The notes beneath the pieces are model-generated. The model saw only the letters and a list, made by a program, of their open reading frames with translations, was not told where the DNA came from and searched no databases. From CAZTAR01 sp043813895 (GTDB taxonomy: Bacteria > Planctomycetota > Phycisphaerae > UBA1845 > UTPLA1): DNA of 8,780 bases. The DNA is taken from the NCBI GenBank assembly GCA_043813895.1, contig JBDRKQ010000186.1, positions 1-8,780 of the forward strand, written 5' to 3'. Position numbers and translations under genes: made by a program. Shown piece by piece: positions 1-6,347 of this stretch (the first letter of the stretch is position 1; each line of letters starts with the position of its first letter).

Positions 1-108
1 GCCGGTCGAGAGGTTGTCCAGGGCAACGACCTCGTGACCTGTTTGGAGGAGTCGCTCTGCCAAGTGAGAGCCAATGAAACCCGCGCCACCGGTAATCAAC
101 GCTTTCAT
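1..108 (-). CDS. NAD-dependent sugar epimerase/dehydratase, N-terminal fragment
   Basis: Only the first 36 codons lie in the window; the gene continues beyond the left edge. The reading frame from the ATG at 108 begins MKALITGGAGFIGSHLAERL. This is the nucleotide-binding start of the extended short-chain dehydrogenase family: strand beta1, the glycine motif GGAGFIG at residues 7-13, helix A, then strand beta2 ending in the acidic residue of VVALDNLSTG (D31), which holds the adenosine ribose of NAD. Family members include UDP-glucose 4-epimerase, UDP-glucuronate decarboxylase and dTDP-glucose 4,6-dehydratase. The substrate cannot be read from this fragment because the YxxxK catalytic pair is outside the window. 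No strong ribosome binding site precedes the ATG. The gene lies downstream of the TPR glycosyltransferase-like gene on the same strand, which fits a role in sugar-nucleotide supply. Confidence 0.9.
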   Translation of the reverse strand, partial: MKALITGGAGFIGSHLAERLLQTGHEVVALDNLSTG

Positions 109-402
109 GGTTTTCCCAGTATCCTAATCTCGGCCAACGGAATTCCACCGCGGCCTCGCCTGTCCAGGCGCATGGTACCAGCATCCGCCACACCGACTCG
201 CGTTTCGCTCTCCGGTCCCACAGCGACTCGCGATTGTAGAGTGATCCGGTGGCCGGCACCACCTGCAGCGTTTCAGGCTTGAGCGTGCCGGGTGCCTAAT
301 CCGAGCCCCGAGCGCAAGCGAGTGGGTGTGACGACCTATGGTTCTTCCACGAAGACCCCGCGCTCGCGCTTGGGGCTCGGATCAGCCTCGCCTACCGCTT
401 CC
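109..402. other. Intergenic region with repeat sequence
   Basis: This 294-bp gap separates two minus-strand genes and has no convincing coding sequence. Its right half is repetitive (see the inverted repeat at 301-380). On the minus strand there is a TACAAT hexamer (plus positions 233-238) that could be a -10 box for the epimerase gene, but no matching -35 hexamer is seen, so I do not call a promoter. The octamer GACTCGCG occurs twice between about 195 and 232. Confidence 0.5.
301..380. repeat. Inverted repeat, REP-like palindromic element
   Basis: The left arm at 301-320 reads CCGAGCCCCGAGCGCAAGCG. The right arm, read on the minus strand from 380, is CCGAGCCCCAAGCGCGAGCG, so 18 of 20 positions match. 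About 40 bp separate the arms. Read in one frame the right arm gives SPKRERG, a peptide I remember as a frequent spurious translation in planctomycete genomes; this is recall, not a search. The element could fold as RNA and act as a 3' end structure for the TPR gene, but there is no T-run typical of an intrinsic terminator. Confidence 0.7.
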
Positions 403-3105
403 TCACGGGCGCGGCTCTGATCGGGCGCGGCTCTGATTGCGGCCGGTCTCCAGTATGTCGAGGAGCTCCCCGACCGCCTCTCGCCACTCGGAGGCGTCTG
501 GCGTTTCTTCGAGCCGGCGGGCGATTTGCCGCACCATGCCGGCATCGCCTGCATCCGCCATCACTCGGGCCAACGCGTACAAACCTGGCGGCGTCTGTCG
601 AACCTCTTCCGGCAACGCTGAGAGGGCGGCGACGATGACCTGACGGTGTTCGTCTGCCAGAGGCGCGGTCGAGGCAGGATCGACAGGCCTGCCGAGAATC
701 CGCCGGAACGACGGGATGTCGCGGTTGCGAAGGGCGTCGTATGCCAAAGCCCAGCGTGCGAACCGGTGCTCGTCGGCGTCGACCGGGATCGATTCAATCA
801 CTTTCGCCGCCTGCTCCGGCTCATCGTTCAAAACGTAGGCCCAGGTCAGCCACGCACGGGACTCCGCGGTTTCTCCGTTGGCCTGCTCACGCGCCAGCCA
901 CAGGCGGACCAGTTCGCCGAAGCACCGGTCATCCTGAAGTACGCGATGGAGCCCGATGGTCGCGTCGCGGTGTCCCGGATGCGTTGCCAGGATCTCGCGA
1001 TACTCACGCCGGGCCTCTTCCGCCCGGTCGAGACTCGCTAGCAGGGCCGCACGGTTAAGCCGGGCGACGACCGCCGCCGGGGCCGTGGCGATCAGGCGAT
1101 CGTAAGCTGCGAGCGCCTCATCCGTCCGGCCCAAGTGGGCGAGTGTTACACCGTAGTTCAGCATGGTGGGTTCATCGTTGGGCGACATTTCGAGAACGGA
1201 TGCCAGCAACTCCCTCGCGCGCGCCCACTCCCGTTGTTGAACATACAACATCGCCAATTCAAAGTGTGCATCGCGGTGAAACGGGTTGATGACAATCGCG
1301 CGCTCGAACCACGCGACCGCCCGATCCGCATCGCCGCCCGCGCGATAGCTCCGGGCCAGGGCGGTCGCGGCGGGCAAGAAGTCCTCCCACCTCTCCAGAA
1401 TGCGGTGATAGAACGTCCGAGCCTCGTCCTCTCTACCCAGGTCCGCCAGGGTCAGGGCATAGCCGTATAACGCCCTGGGATAGTCCGGCATCTTCTCAAC
1501 CGCATCGCGCAACTCGGCCTCCGCTCGAGGCCAGTCCTTCTTCAAGCGATAGGCCTCGCCCGCCCAGAGCGCCAGCCGCGCGTTGTCCGGCCACCGCTCG
1601 CGCGCGGAAGCGACCACGTCCAGCGCCGAATCCGGCTGTCCCTCGAACACATGTGTTCGTGCGAGCGCCGCCCAGACGTTCGCGTCGTCCGGATAGACCT
1701 CGGCGATGCGGCGGGCCCGATCGATGCTGCCTGCCCAGGCGGGTGCCAAACTCCAGGCTGACACCGTCCACGCCGTCACCAATGCCAGACACGGCGCGCC
1801 GACGCCAACCAGCGAAGCAGTGGACCCCAATCGTTTCCGGATGGCTTCCGCAACCTGCACGAGCACGGCGGAAACCGCCAAGTGCAAGCCGAAGATCGGC
1901 AGGTACATGTAGCGATCGGCGGCCAGGATGCGACGCGCCGTCGTCGCCGCCAGAAAGGGCGAGAGCAGCACGACAAACAGGCAGAGGCCGAGGAAGCTCG
2001 TCCGACTGTGCCGCCACGCCAGGCAGCCGACCGCAAACAGCAGGCAACATTCCAGAAGTGCCACTCCTGTGGCACTTGAAAAGAAGCCAACATCCCTTGC
2101 CGGCGGGGACCACCCGGACAGCCGGGTGGGCCAAACGTAATTCTCCAGGTAGTAGCTCACGCCCAGGAGCAATCGAACCGGCGGGGCGGTGGTGGATTCC
2201 GCCTGCGTCGCCTCCATCAGTTCGGCCGTGCCGGAGGTTCGGGCCGCCACAACCGTCGCGGCGACGCCGAGGGCCAGGAATACCGCATAAGTTGCCCAAC
2301 ACCGCCGGGGGAAACGCCTGTGGACGTGCGCGTCGCCGAGTGCCGCGGCAATCGGCACGCTCGGCAAGACCTTCGACAAGATCGCCAGAATCCACGCGAG
2401 GCCGGCCGTCAGGGGCCAAATGCCCCGGCCGTCGGCGGGCCTCCACGCGCACGCCAGCAGCACCAGGAGGCTAAACGTCGTCGCCAGCAGGACCATGCGG
2501 CCGCTGATCCAGGCCACGGGCTCCAGCGCGAACGGGTGGCAGGCGAACATCAAGCCCGTGAGCAGACCGACCGGCAGCGCGAGCGGACCGTTCGGTGCCA
2601 GGCTGCTTCCGCCCGTAACTGAACAGTCTGATCCGTCCCCCACCCCTGGAAGGGGCGGGGCACCCATACCGTTCATTCTCATCACCGATCTGCTCAGCCG
2701 CATTGCCAGCAGAAACGCCAACACGGCGTTCAGCACGTGCAGCAGGATGTTCGTGAGGTGGAATCCGAACGGGCTGACCGGGAACCGACCGCCTGGATCC
2801 TCGCCCGCCATGGCGTAGTTCGCCTGAAAGCTGAGCATGGGCAGAGGCTGGTAAAGGTCGCCGTGAACGATCGTCAGAAGCTTGCCCGCGTGTGCAAGCG
2901 AGGGATGATTGACGAGCGCGTGATCCAAGACGAAGTGATAGTCATCGCCGCACGAGAAACCGCCGCCGCGCGTGGGCCAGCCGAACGCAAACGCCGCGAT
3001 CGCTACGACGACCGCTGCACAGAGCGTCGTCAGCGCGGGCCGGCCGCGCGGTCGCTCGGGCTGTTTGGCGAGTCCGTTGCCGTCATGCTCGGCGATGTCA
3101 GCCAT
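403..3105 (-). CDS. TMTC-like multi-pass membrane protein with TPR repeats (putative GT-C glycosyltransferase)
   Basis: A 900-residue protein. Residues 27-45 form the first membrane helix, followed by a loop with the acidic pair GDDYHF (D54, D55), the position where GT-C enzymes carry an acidic catalytic motif. Roughly nine to ten further helices run to about residue 450. Recognisable family motifs are HPFALEPVAWISGR (190-203), YYLENYVWPTRLS (318-330) and ADRYMYLPIFGL (396-407), all close to the TMTC/bacterial TPR membrane protein consensus. Residues 475-712 contain seven exact 34-residue TPR units, followed by a helical C-terminus. TMTC proteins transfer mannose to protein hydroxyls outside the cytoplasm; an equivalent activity here is inferred. 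The ATG at 3105 is the most upstream start in the frame. The loop at residues 143-175 is unusually long, low in complexity and encoded partly by a hairpin. The last ten or so residues derive from a tandem repeat. Confidence 0.85.
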   Translation of the reverse strand: MADIAEHDGNGLAKQPERPRGRPALTTLCAAVVVAIAAFAFGWPTRGGGFSCGDDYHFVLDHALVNHPSLAHAGKLLTIVHGDLYQPLPMLSFQANYAMAGEDPGGRFPVSPFGFHLTNILLHVLNAVLAFLLAMRLSRSVMRMNGMGAPPLPGVGDGSDCSVTGGSSLAPNGPLALPVGLLTGLMFACHPFALEPVAWISGRMVLLATTFSLLVLLACAWRPADGRGIWPLTAGLAWILAILSKVLPSVPIAAALGDAHVHRRFPRRCWATYAVFLALGVAATVVAARTSGTAELMEATQAESTTAPPVRLLLGVSYYLENYVWPTRLSGWSPPARDVGFFSSATGVALLECCLLFAVGCLAWRHSRTSFLGLCLFVVLLSPFLAATTARRILAADRYMYLPIFGLHLAVSAVLVQVAEAIRKRLGSTASLVGVGAPCLALVTAWTVSAWSLAPAWAGSIDRARRIAEVYPDDANVWAALARTHVFEGQPDSALDVVASARERWPDNARLALWAGEAYRLKKDWPRAEAELRDAVEKMPDYPRALYGYALTLADLGREDEARTFYHRILERWEDFLPAATALARSYRAGGDADRAVAWFERAIVINPFHRDAHFELAMLYVQQREWARARELLASVLEMSPNDEPTMLNYGVTLAHLGRTDEALAAYDRLIATAPAAVVARLNRAALLASLDRAEEARREYREILATHPGHRDATIGLHRVLQDDRCFGELVRLWLAREQANGETAESRAWLTWAYVLNDEPEQAAKVIESIPVDADEHRFARWALAYDALRNRDIPSFRRILGRPVDPASTAPLADEHRQVIVAALSALPEEVRQTPPGLYALARVMADAGDAGMVRQIARRLEETPDASEWREAVGELLDILETGRNQSRARSEPRP
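406..437. repeat. Perfect 16-bp tandem duplication at the 3' end of the TPR gene
   Basis: CGGGCGCGGCTCTGAT occurs twice head to tail (406-421 and 422-437) without a mismatch. On the minus strand it encodes the last residues of the TPR protein (QSRARSEPRP), directly before the TGA at 403-405. The duplicated unit adjoins the inverted repeat downstream, so the coding end appears to be made of repeat sequence rather than of family-conserved sequence. Confidence 0.85.
2056..2077. repeat. Perfect hairpin inside the TPR gene
   Basis: AAGTGCCAC at 2056-2064 and GTGGCACTT at 2069-2077 are perfect reverse complements separated by the loop TCCT. On the minus strand the hairpin encodes SSATGVALL at about residues 343-351 of the membrane protein, in a predicted loop just before a membrane helix. 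A 9-bp perfect stem with a 4-nt loop in coding sequence suggests a captured palindromic repeat. Confidence 0.65.
2110..2129. repeat. Second perfect hairpin inside the TPR gene
   Basis: CCACCCGG at 2110-2117 pairs perfectly with CCGGGTGG at 2122-2129 around the loop ACAG. It encodes part of the family motif WPTRLSGWSP, which is expected at this point in TMTC-like proteins. The palindrome may therefore be a by-product of protein constraint in GC-rich codons rather than an inserted element. Confidence 0.4.
2638..2660. repeat. GC-rich hairpin inside an extended loop of the TPR gene
   Basis: CCCCACCCCT (2638-2647) pairs with AGGGGCGGGG (2651-2660) around GGA, a 10-bp stem with one A-C mismatch. 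It encodes the segment MGAPPLPGVGDG (about residues 147-158) in the loop between two membrane helices. Homologous TMTC-like loops are normally only a few residues long, by memory, so this looks like a palindromic repeat inserted in frame. Confidence 0.6.
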
Positions 3106-3184
3106 TGTGATCTGCGTCTCACCGTCGTCCGAGGAATCCGTGCGGTCGTTTTACGGCGCGGGGCCGCCAGCGTATCATTCGGCC
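3106..3184. promoter_or_regulatory. Short divergent intergenic region
   Basis: The TPR gene (minus) and folP (plus) start 79 bp apart and are transcribed away from each other, so promoters for both must lie here or inside the neighbouring genes. No hexamer pair close to the sigma-70 consensus is seen on either strand, and neither start has a clear Shine-Dalgarno site. The call rests on gene orientation only. Confidence 0.35.
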
Positions 3185-4078
3185 ATGCCGACGGGAAGCG
3201 CTCATGTTGAAAACGGCGACACGCTCCACAGTTCGCGCCGCAGTCTGAGTACGTCACATGGAACGCTGGCGTTCGGCGAACGTTGCCTCATCATGGGGGT
3301 GATCAACATTACGCCCGATAGCTTCAGCGACGGGGGAGAGTGCCTGGAGCATACCGCTGCCGCGGCCCGCGCACGGCAAATGGTCGCCGATGGGGCGGAT
3401 GTTCTCGACATCGGCGGCGAGTCCACACGGCCCGGCTCCAGGGAAGTGTCGGCCGAGGAGCAGATTCTGCGTGTGATTCCCGCCATCCGCGAGATCCGGG
3501 CTCAGGGCGTCTCGGTACCCATCTCGATCGACACGCGATTCGGGGCGGTCGCTGCGGCAGCGCTGGACGCTGGGGCCGACATCGTCAACGACATCTCCGC
3601 CGGACGGGACGACCCGGAAATGCCGAGCCTGCTGGCCGATCGATGCGTTCCGTTCGTGGTGATGCACATGCTGGGCGCGCCGGCCACGATGCAGGCGGCT
3701 CCGCGCTACGACGACGTTGTGGCGGAGGTTGGCGCGTTCTTCATGGCGCGTGCCGAGACCCTGGCGTCGGCAGGCGTGGACGTCAATAGGATGATCGTCG
3801 ATCCCGGCATCGGGTTCGGCAAGACGCTGGAACACAACCTTTCGCTCCTGCGGTCCGTCCGCGCGTTCGGCGTCCGCTGGCCCGTGCTCGTCGGTCCTTC
3901 GCGCAAACGGTTCCTCGGAGAGATCCTCAACGAGCCCGATCCAAAGCAACGCGTGTTTGGCACGGCGGCCGTAGTGGCACATTGCGCACTGGCCGGCGTC
4001 GATATGGTCCGCGTCCATGATGTTCAGCCAATGCGGCAGGTGGTTGAGGTGTGCGACAGAATCGCTGAAGCACCATGA
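3185..4078 (+). CDS. folP: Dihydropteroate synthase
   Basis: The product condenses 6-hydroxymethyl-7,8-dihydropterin pyrophosphate with p-aminobenzoate to form dihydropteroate in cytoplasmic folate synthesis, and is the target of sulfonamides. The TIM-barrel signature motifs appear in order: MGVINITPDSFSDGG (37-51), DIGGESTRPG (75-84), SIDTR (114-118), NDIS (135-138), DPGIGFGKT (206-214), VGPSRKRFLG (236-245) and RVHDV (276-280). Expected ligand residues are present (N41, T81, R82, D116, N135, D206, K241, R276, H278). I chose the ATG at 3185, which gives 297 residues, about 15-20 more at the N-terminus than E. coli FolP; the frame is open further upstream, but that part overlaps the divergent gene. 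No Shine-Dalgarno site is visible. The gene for a small zinc-ribbon membrane protein begins 19 bp after the stop, probably in the same transcript. Confidence 0.96.
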   Translation: MPTGSAHVENGDTLHSSRRSLSTSHGTLAFGERCLIMGVINITPDSFSDGGECLEHTAAAARARQMVADGADVLDIGGESTRPGSREVSAEEQILRVIPAIREIRAQGVSVPISIDTRFGAVAAAALDAGADIVNDISAGRDDPEMPSLLADRCVPFVVMHMLGAPATMQAAPRYDDVVAEVGAFFMARAETLASAGVDVNRMIVDPGIGFGKTLEHNLSLLRSVRAFGVRWPVLVGPSRKRFLGEILNEPDPKQRVFGTAAVVAHCALAGVDMVRVHDVQPMRQVVEVCDRIAEAP

Positions 4079-4097
4079 AACTGACGAAGGTGCGAGG

Positions 4098-4361
4098 ATG
4101 AAGTGGTTTGCCCTCCTCCTGACTGCCGTGATCTACGGTTGGACGTGGGTGCAAATCTCGCCGCCGGAAGCCGACCTGCCGCCTTGTCACATGATGCCCC
4201 TTCTGCTCGCATCGAGCATCTGGACGGCCTACCTGTTCCTCTGGCGCAAGAGGCACCACCCGACTTGTCATTGTCAGACCTGTGGTTACAGCCTTACGGG
4301 CAATGTCAGCGGCAGGTGCTCCGAATGCGGGGAGCAGGTGCCAGGAGAGGATGGTCCATAG
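4098..4361 (+). CDS. Small membrane protein with C-terminal zinc ribbon
   Basis: An 87-residue protein of unknown function. Two hydrophobic helices (about residues 3-19 and 33-50) are joined by a short loop. A basic stretch RKRHH marks the cytoplasmic side, and the tail is CQTCGYSLTGNVSGRCSECG (59-78). The four cysteines C59, C62, C74 and C77 fit a rubredoxin-like zinc knuckle. The pattern CxxCGYxL(T/R)G...CxECG is one I recall as very common in small planctomycete proteins. The ATG at 4098 is chosen because the membrane helix begins directly after it and GAAGG lies 7 bp upstream. It follows folP by 19 bp, probably on the same transcript, though a link to folate metabolism is not implied. A structural or regulatory role at the membrane is possible. 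Confidence 0.75.
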   Translation: MKWFALLLTAVIYGWTWVQISPPEADLPPCHMMPLLLASSIWTAYLFLWRKRHHPTCHCQTCGYSLTGNVSGRCSECGEQVPGEDGP

Positions 4362-4591
4362 GGAGTAGTAAGTGCCGTGGGCATTGCCCGCCAGAGTCTG
4401 CCAGGCTCTCGCAATTACAGCCGGACGCGAGGTTTATAGTAGCGGCCGTGGCAGGGCGTTGTACACTTAGAGTGCGTTCCAGTAATGAGCGCGGGGACGC
4501 AGAGAGCCGCCGCGCCGCGGGGGCGGGAATGCAGGTCAGGTGACTGTTGCTCGGGTCGCCCGGCGGATGGTCCGATGTGCATAGGGACGAG
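4362..4591. other. Intergenic region, possible promoter for the zinc-ribbon/SPFH pair
   Basis: There is no coding sequence I can support in these 230 bp. TATAGT at 4435-4440 resembles a -10 box, and TTGTAC near 4459 and TAATGA near 4483 form another weak pair with 18-bp spacing; neither is convincing. GGGCATTGCCC near 4379-4389 is a small palindrome without a T-run. A TTG start at 4547 would extend the downstream gene by 15 codons into this region but lacks support. Confidence 0.3.
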
Positions 4592-5065
4592 ATGGGAATG
4601 GCGTTGATCTGTCCACGGTGTTCGATACGCAATCCGGCGCGTGCAGTGTTCTGCAGGCGATGCGGCGCGGGTTTGCGTGGGCCGGCGGGGATGGCCGTGA
4701 CCGGAGAGACGCTGGCTTCGGCGAGCCATCCCGATCCGCTCGATCCGCCTGCGGGTTTCAGGGCGGTCGGCGGGATGCCCGGGCTGTTCTACCGCTGGGA
4801 GGCTGCCTGGGGCGGGGCGATGCTATTGGGGACGGAGACGATCGGCGTTGCGGTCTTCAATGGCGGGTACGCGTTGGCGGACGTCGTGCTGAGGATCTGT
4901 GGGTTGGACGCGACAGGCGAGGAGGTGTTCTGCCTTGACGTGTCCAGGGATGCGTTGCCTCGCGGCCGGGAGACGACCATCGAGGTCCCCTCATACGAGG
5001 TGCCGGCGCCTGCGAGTGGTTTGACCGTGTCACTTGTTTCCGGGAGGTATGCTTCACCGGAGTAG
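4592..5065 (+). CDS. Zinc-ribbon protein with beta-rich C-terminal part
   Basis: A 157-residue protein that I do not recognise as a named family. The N-terminus holds a zinc ribbon, CPRCSIRNPARAVFCRRCG, with ligands C7, C10, C21 and C24, in the style of the double-zinc-ribbon proteins. A proline-rich linker (about 48-65) leads to a C-terminal segment (about 82-152) rich in alternating hydrophobic residues, such as GVAVFNGGYALADVVLRI and LTVSLVS, which suggests a small beta-sandwich. No signal peptide or membrane helix is evident. The start is either the ATG at 4592 or the one at 4598; AGGGA at 4583-4587 can serve both. The stop is 34 bp before the SPFH gene, so the two are likely co-transcribed and may act together, since zinc ribbons are also found fused to some bacterial SPFH proteins. 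Confidence 0.7.
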   Translation: MGMALICPRCSIRNPARAVFCRRCGAGLRGPAGMAVTGETLASASHPDPLDPPAGFRAVGGMPGLFYRWEAAWGGAMLLGTETIGVAVFNGGYALADVVLRICGLDATGEEVFCLDVSRDALPRGRETTIEVPSYEVPAPASGLTVSLVSGRYASPE

Positions 5066-5083
5066 GACCCGCCCCGTCGCGGG

Positions 5084-5091
5084 AGAAAGGA
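5084..5091 (+). promoter_or_regulatory. Ribosome binding site of the SPFH gene
   Basis: AGAAAGGA lies about 8 bp upstream of the ATG at 5100. It is one of the few clear Shine-Dalgarno-like sites in the window, and it decides this start over the upstream in-frame ATG at 5034, which would overlap the preceding gene. Confidence 0.6.
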
Positions 5092-5099
5092 ACGGACCG

Positions 5100-6047
5100 A
5101 TGCCATTGATCGTACTTGGTGTTGTCGTTGTGATCGGGATGATCCTGCTGCTCAGCGGCTTGTTCACCGTGGAGCAACAAACAACGGCGGTCGTCGAGCG
5201 GTTCGGAAAACTCAACAAGCTCGGTCACCCCGGTTTGAATTTCAAGATACCGATCTTCGACCGGGTCGCCGGGCGCATCACGCACCGCGTCCGCGAGTTG
5301 GAAGTGGACGTCGAATCGAAGACCAAGGACGACGTCTTCGTGAACCTGAAGATCGCCGTGCAGTTCTTCGTTCGCGAGAATCCGGATGATATCCGCGCCG
5401 CACAGTACAGGCTCATGAACCCGGCCGAGCAGATTCGGTCGTACGTGTTCGACACGGTGCGGGCCCTCGTGCCGGAGATGCCGGTCGACAACGTGTTCTC
5501 GGAGAAAGAGAAGATCGCACACGCGGTCAAGGAACGGCTCGAAGTCACGATGCAGCAGTTCGGCTACACGATTCTCCAGTCGCTGGTGAACGACATACAG
5601 CCGGACGCGAAGGTCAAGGCGGCCATGAACCATGTCAATGCGACGGCGCGCATGAGGGAGGCCGCGAAGAACGAAGCCGAGGCCAAGAAGATCCGCACGA
5701 TCGCGGAGGCCGAGGCGGAGGCCCGTGCGAAGGAGTTGCAGGGCGTGGGTATTGCGCGGCAGCGACTCGCCATCGCCAACGGCCTGAAAGAGTCGGTCGA
5801 GGCCTGCTCCGAGGCGGGCATCTCGCCGGAAGAGGCCACGAAGATGGTGCTGTTGACGCAGCACTACGATACCGTGACGGCCGTCGGCGCGAATAGCAAG
5901 GCCACCATCATGATGGTGCCCTATACGCCGGACGGGATGAGGCAGGTCGGCGATCAGATCACCCAGGCCCTGATCACGACGGCGGAGGCCCAGAAGCCGC
6001 CGGTGGTCAAGCCCGAAGCGGAGTATCCGCCTGTGGCGCACGCGTGA
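5100..6047 (+). CDS. SPFH/band-7 membrane protein, HIR-like
   Basis: A 315-residue protein. Residues 3-22 form one hydrophobic N-terminal helix. The SPFH (band 7) domain follows (about 22-190), containing VEQQTTAVVERFGKL, HPGLNFKIPIFDRV, SKTKDDVFVNLKIAVQF, IRSYVFDTVRALVP, VFSEKEKIAHAVKE and YTILQSLVNDIQPDAKVKAAMN. A charged Ala/Glu/Lys-rich coiled coil (about 180-215) precedes GIARQRLAIANGL and VLLTQHYDTV. The match to plant hypersensitive-induced-reaction proteins is closer than to stomatin, FtsH-associated HflK/HflC or flotillin: the DVF-N-KxA-Q, YVFDxVRAxVP and GIARQRxAI blocks occur in the same order. Such proteins oligomerise and organise membrane microdomains; a scaffold role here is inferred. 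The gene for a zinc-ribbon protein ends 34 bp upstream, suggesting an operon. Confidence 0.93.
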   Translation: MPLIVLGVVVVIGMILLLSGLFTVEQQTTAVVERFGKLNKLGHPGLNFKIPIFDRVAGRITHRVRELEVDVESKTKDDVFVNLKIAVQFFVRENPDDIRAAQYRLMNPAEQIRSYVFDTVRALVPEMPVDNVFSEKEKIAHAVKERLEVTMQQFGYTILQSLVNDIQPDAKVKAAMNHVNATARMREAAKNEAEAKKIRTIAEAEAEARAKELQGVGIARQRLAIANGLKESVEACSEAGISPEEATKMVLLTQHYDTVTAVGANSKATIMMVPYTPDGMRQVGDQITQALITTAEAQKPPVVKPEAEYPPVAHA

Positions 6048-6062
6048 CGGCGAGAACTGAAT

Positions 6063-6097
6063 GCTATTAGCTATTAGCCGTTAGCTGTTAGCTGATT
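6063..6097. repeat. Heptamer tandem array, left of ada
   Basis: Five 7-bp units follow one another from 6063 to 6097. The first two are GCTATTA; the others are variants (GCCGTTA, GCTGTTA, GCTGATT). The array is AT-rich against a GC-rich background. The unit GCTATT is the reverse complement of the core of the array on the other side of ada. Confidence 0.8.
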
Positions 6098-6162
6098 CGC
6101 GAGTTGGGATTGCCCGACGGGGCGCGGTCGCGGGAACGCGGTTGTGCCCCGTTTGTGCAGGG

Positions 6163-6238
6163 TGTGGCACCGTCGTCTCGGCGGTGGAAGCGAGGAGGCC
6201 GAGTACCGTCGCCTCACCGGCGAGACGCCGGTGCCACA
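6163..6238. repeat. Palindromic element with three-way-junction potential
   Basis: The outer arms TGTGGCACCG (6163-6172) and CGGTGCCACA (6229-6238) are perfect reverse complements. Inside or overlapping them are two hairpins: CACCGTCG-TCT-CGGCGGTG (6168-6186, one T-G wobble) and CACCGGCG-AGA-CGCCGGTG (6215-6233, perfect 8-bp stem). The strand can fold either as one long arm or as two hairpins. A related element lies at 7475-7528. I remember the motif GGCGTCTCGCC with flanking GCCAC as a widespread intergenic repeat in planctomycetes. Confidence 0.8.
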
Positions 6239-6347
6239 GATGACACCGATGCCACAGGGAAGCGGGATACACTCAAAACAGGGCGATTCGAGTTTGGTGT
6301 TCAGAAATCGGTGGAGTTCCCCCCGTTTGGTGCTGTAGCCTGTGGCC

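Larger units (their letters stand above)
6048..6347. other. Repeat-rich intergenic region upstream of ada
   Basis: This 300-bp gap holds no supported gene. It contains a heptamer array (6063-6097) and a palindromic element (6163-6238), then a stretch up to the ada start in which GATGACACC and GATGCCACAGG echo the palindrome edge. There is no recognisable Ada box or sigma-70 promoter, and no Shine-Dalgarno site near the ada start; GGTGGAG at about 6311 is too far upstream. Confidence 0.6.

Noticed and set aside
336..554. Short minus-strand frame containing SPKRERGVFVEEP
   Set aside because: It overlaps the TPR gene out of frame and its end is a translation of the palindromic repeat.
1496..2452. 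318-codon minus-strand frame inside the TPR gene
   Set aside because: It is an out-of-frame shadow with arginine/glycine-rich composition. The overlapping 900-codon frame has clear membrane helices and TPR units.
4379..4389. GGGCATTGCCC as a terminator after the small zinc-ribbon gene
   Set aside because: The stem is only five base pairs and no T-run follows.
4435..4440. TATAGT as a -10 promoter box upstream of the zinc-ribbon/SPFH pair
   Set aside because: No -35 hexamer at suitable spacing (the nearest, TTACAG, leaves only 14 bp), so it is mentioned only as a possibility.
4857..6041. 394-codon minus-strand frame antisense to the SPFH gene
   Set aside because: It is rich in His/Arg/Leu as expected for antisense of a charged coiled coil. 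The plus strand encodes an unambiguous SPFH protein.
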